From: Kaistia defluvii | Lineage (GTDB): Bacteria; Pseudomonadota; Alphaproteobacteria; Rhizobiales; Kaistiaceae | DNA length: 64,000 nt | Reading direction: 5' to 3' | Assembly (NCBI RefSeq): GCF_026343955.1 | Contig: NZ_JAPKNI010000002.1 | Coordinates: forward strand, 709,330 to 773,329 | Shown here: piece by piece, positions 61,318 through 64,000 of the stretch | Layout of the letters: each line of letters starts with the position of its first letter | Numbering within the stretch: position 1 is the first letter of the stretch | Position numbers and translations under genes: made by a program | Notes under the pieces: model-generated | The model's database searches: none | Told to the model about the DNA's origin: nothing | Seen by the model: only the letters and a program-made list of their open reading frames with translations

Positions 61318-61980
61318 CTAGAGGACGCCGTGGCGTTCGTAGACGTCGCGCAGGTATGCGCCGTTGCGGAGGTCGTCCATCGAGCTGTCCTCGCTGGCGA
61401 TCTTGTCGAAGGCGATCCGCAGAACCTCGGCCTCGACCGCCTGCGGGATCACCACGACGCCATCGGCATCGCCGAACACCAGATCGCCGGTGCAGACGCG
61501 TACGCCGGCACAGATGACGGGAACGTCGATTGCCGCGATCTGGCCGCGCCCCTTGGAATCGAGTGGCGCGATGCCGGCATGGAAGACGGGCAGCTTCAGG
61601 TCGCGGATCGTCTTGATGTCCCGCACGAAACCGTCCGTGATGCAGCCGGCCGCCTTGCGGCCGACCGCAGCGGTCGAGAGCAGGCTGCCCCAAGGCGCGA
61701 TGCGGCCGGAACCGCCACAGGCGAGGATGGCCACGTCGTCCGGCTTCAGATCATCGATGAGCTTGATCTCCAGCTCATACGGGTTGACGTCCGGGTCGAC
61801 ATGGGCGGTTTCCATGTAGATGCCGGTGCGGGCGCGACCGCAGAGCACCAGCGTGTCGTCGAGCGGCCGGATCCGGGACGGCATCGCCTGCGTCGTGACG
61901 CCGACGGCATCGAGCGCATCCGACAGAACGGCGGCGTAGAGCTTGTTCCAGCCTTCGGGCAGGGGGGCAGTAGACGTCAT
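61318..61980 (-). CDS. RraA-like protein (class II pyruvate aldolase-like)
   Basis: A 220-residue protein of the RraA/HMG-aldolase fold. Motifs are GGSGRIAPWGSLLSTAA near 89-105, ITDGFVRD with Arg120 and Asp121 matching the metal/substrate pair of HMG aldolases, and GDLVFGDADGVVVIP. Start ATG 61980 is chosen over an extension into the dehydratase gap. Coupling with an IlvD/Edd dehydratase and a sugar transporter points to cleavage or processing of a 2-keto-3-deoxy sugar acid rather than RNase E control. Confidence 0.86.
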   Translation of the reverse strand: MTSTAPLPEGWNKLYAAVLSDALDAVGVTTQAMPSRIRPLDDTLVLCGRARTGIYMETAHVDPDVNPYELEIKLIDDLKPDDVAILACGGSGRIAPWGSLLSTAAVGRKAAGCITDGFVRDIKTIRDLKLPVFHAGIAPLDSKGRGQIAAIDVPVICAGVRVCTGDLVFGDADGVVVIPQAVEAEVLRIAFDKIASEDSSMDDLRNGAYLRDVYERHGVL

Positions 61981-62003
61981 GAAAGATCCTGTAACTAGAG
62001 CGA

Positions 62004-63725
<1,722 letters not shown>

Positions 63726-63771
63726 CGGACCATTCTCCTCTGCCCGAACCCTGCGGTCCGGTTTCCCTGGT

Positions 63772-63801
63772 TGGTTCAATTTTTGAACCATGTGGACACA
63801 T
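63772..63801. promoter_or_regulatory. Two adjacent palindromes before the dehydratase operon
   Basis: TGGTTCAA-TTT-TTGAACCA (63772-63790) has perfect 8-bp arms. ATGTG-GA-CACAT (63790-63801) follows directly with 5-bp arms. They lie 47-76 bp upstream of the ATG in AT-rich DNA, in the expected promoter/operator zone. The TGGT...ACCA ends suit a GntR-type regulator, but none is in view. Confidence 0.65.
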
Positions 63802-64000
63802 TTATATGTATCGTTAAAGTGAATGCTAAGCGGCGAAGAGCCCGAGAGTCAATTTAGAAAATGCGGCAACTTTCGCTTTTCTGCAGCCGCTTCCGACGCT
63901 GCCGCCGAGCGTTTAGTATGACGATAAAGGCGACGGGGCAGCGACTCCCGCCCGGGCGGCACGGACGGGTCGACAGGCTTGAGCCCCGTGGATTCCGCCG
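63802..64000. other. Window-end intergenic region
   Basis: The first 40 bp are AT-rich and probably part of the dehydratase promoter. An ATG at 63918 opens a plus-strand frame of 27 codons that runs off the window. It has no clear ribosome site or recognisable motif, so it cannot be called as a gene. Confidence 0.4.

Noticed and set aside
63918..64000. Possible start of a gene at the right edge
   Set aside because: Only 27 codons visible, no ribosome site, no motif; cannot be distinguished from chance.

Overview
The window is GC-rich chromosomal DNA from an alphaproteobacterium, most likely of the order Hyphomicrobiales (Rhizobiales). This rests on codon usage, the AraD1/GguC, XylB-type SDR and thu-like gene families, the rhizobial intergenic repeat at 61258-61306, and the density of sugar ABC transporters. 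No rRNA, tRNA, CRISPR array, transposase, integrase or phage gene was seen. The genus cannot be fixed from sequence alone.

Layout. (A) 1-10021: the 3' end of a Dpp-type permease; an amino-sugar module of nagA with two small paralogous cysteine proteins; a divergent SDR-GntR regulator pair; and a complete Dpp/Opp-type transporter operon. (B) 10758-14659: a spermidine/putrescine-type transporter. It is followed upstream by an oxidative pentose/aldose module (AraD1/GguC, XylB-like SDR, IlvD/Edd dehydratase; 14764-18300). Divergent from that module are an IclR regulator and an aldose epimerase (18629-20337), then a polar-amino-acid-type ABC transporter (20636-23043) that appears to share the IclR operator. 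(C) 23325-26199: an aldo/keto reductase, then phnM with a hexapeptide transferase. (D) 26414-32467: a LacI regulator, a CUT1 sugar transporter without ATPase, and a cytoplasmic GH32 fructosidase. (E) 32486-34697: TetR and a DHA2-type MFS exporter. (F) 34923-40214: AraC regulator, XylFGH-like CUT2 transporter, SDR. (G) 40273-44136: HAD phosphatase and 6-phosphogluconate-dehydrogenase-like gene, divergent from a HAD-IIB/PMM-like protein and a GH130 mannoside phosphorylase. (H) 44192-50592: a CUT1 transporter without ATPase, divergent from ROK regulator, Gfo/Idh/MocA and ThuA genes (thu-like). (I) 50886-63725: a second oxidative sugar module made of an AKR, XylB-like SDR, NAD epimerase, CUT1 transporter with ATPase, CUT2 transporter, RraA-like aldolase and a second IlvD/Edd dehydratase.

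How it fits together. The window is a patchwork of carbohydrate uptake-and-oxidation cassettes, each with its own regulator family (GntR, IclR, LacI, TetR, AraC, ROK). Two cassettes carry the same core chemistry: aldose dehydrogenase (SDR/AKR), sugar-acid dehydratase (IlvD/Edd), then a 2-keto-3-deoxy-acid processing enzyme. Two CUT1 systems lack an ATPase and may borrow the MsmX/UgpC-like one at 53889. In six of the transport operons a stem-loop sits in the gap just after the binding-protein gene, which fits mRNA stabilisation to overproduce the binding protein. The least explained features are the tandem cysteine-protein pair beside nagA and the repeated candidate IclR operator linking a sugar-acid dehydratase to an amino-acid-type transporter.
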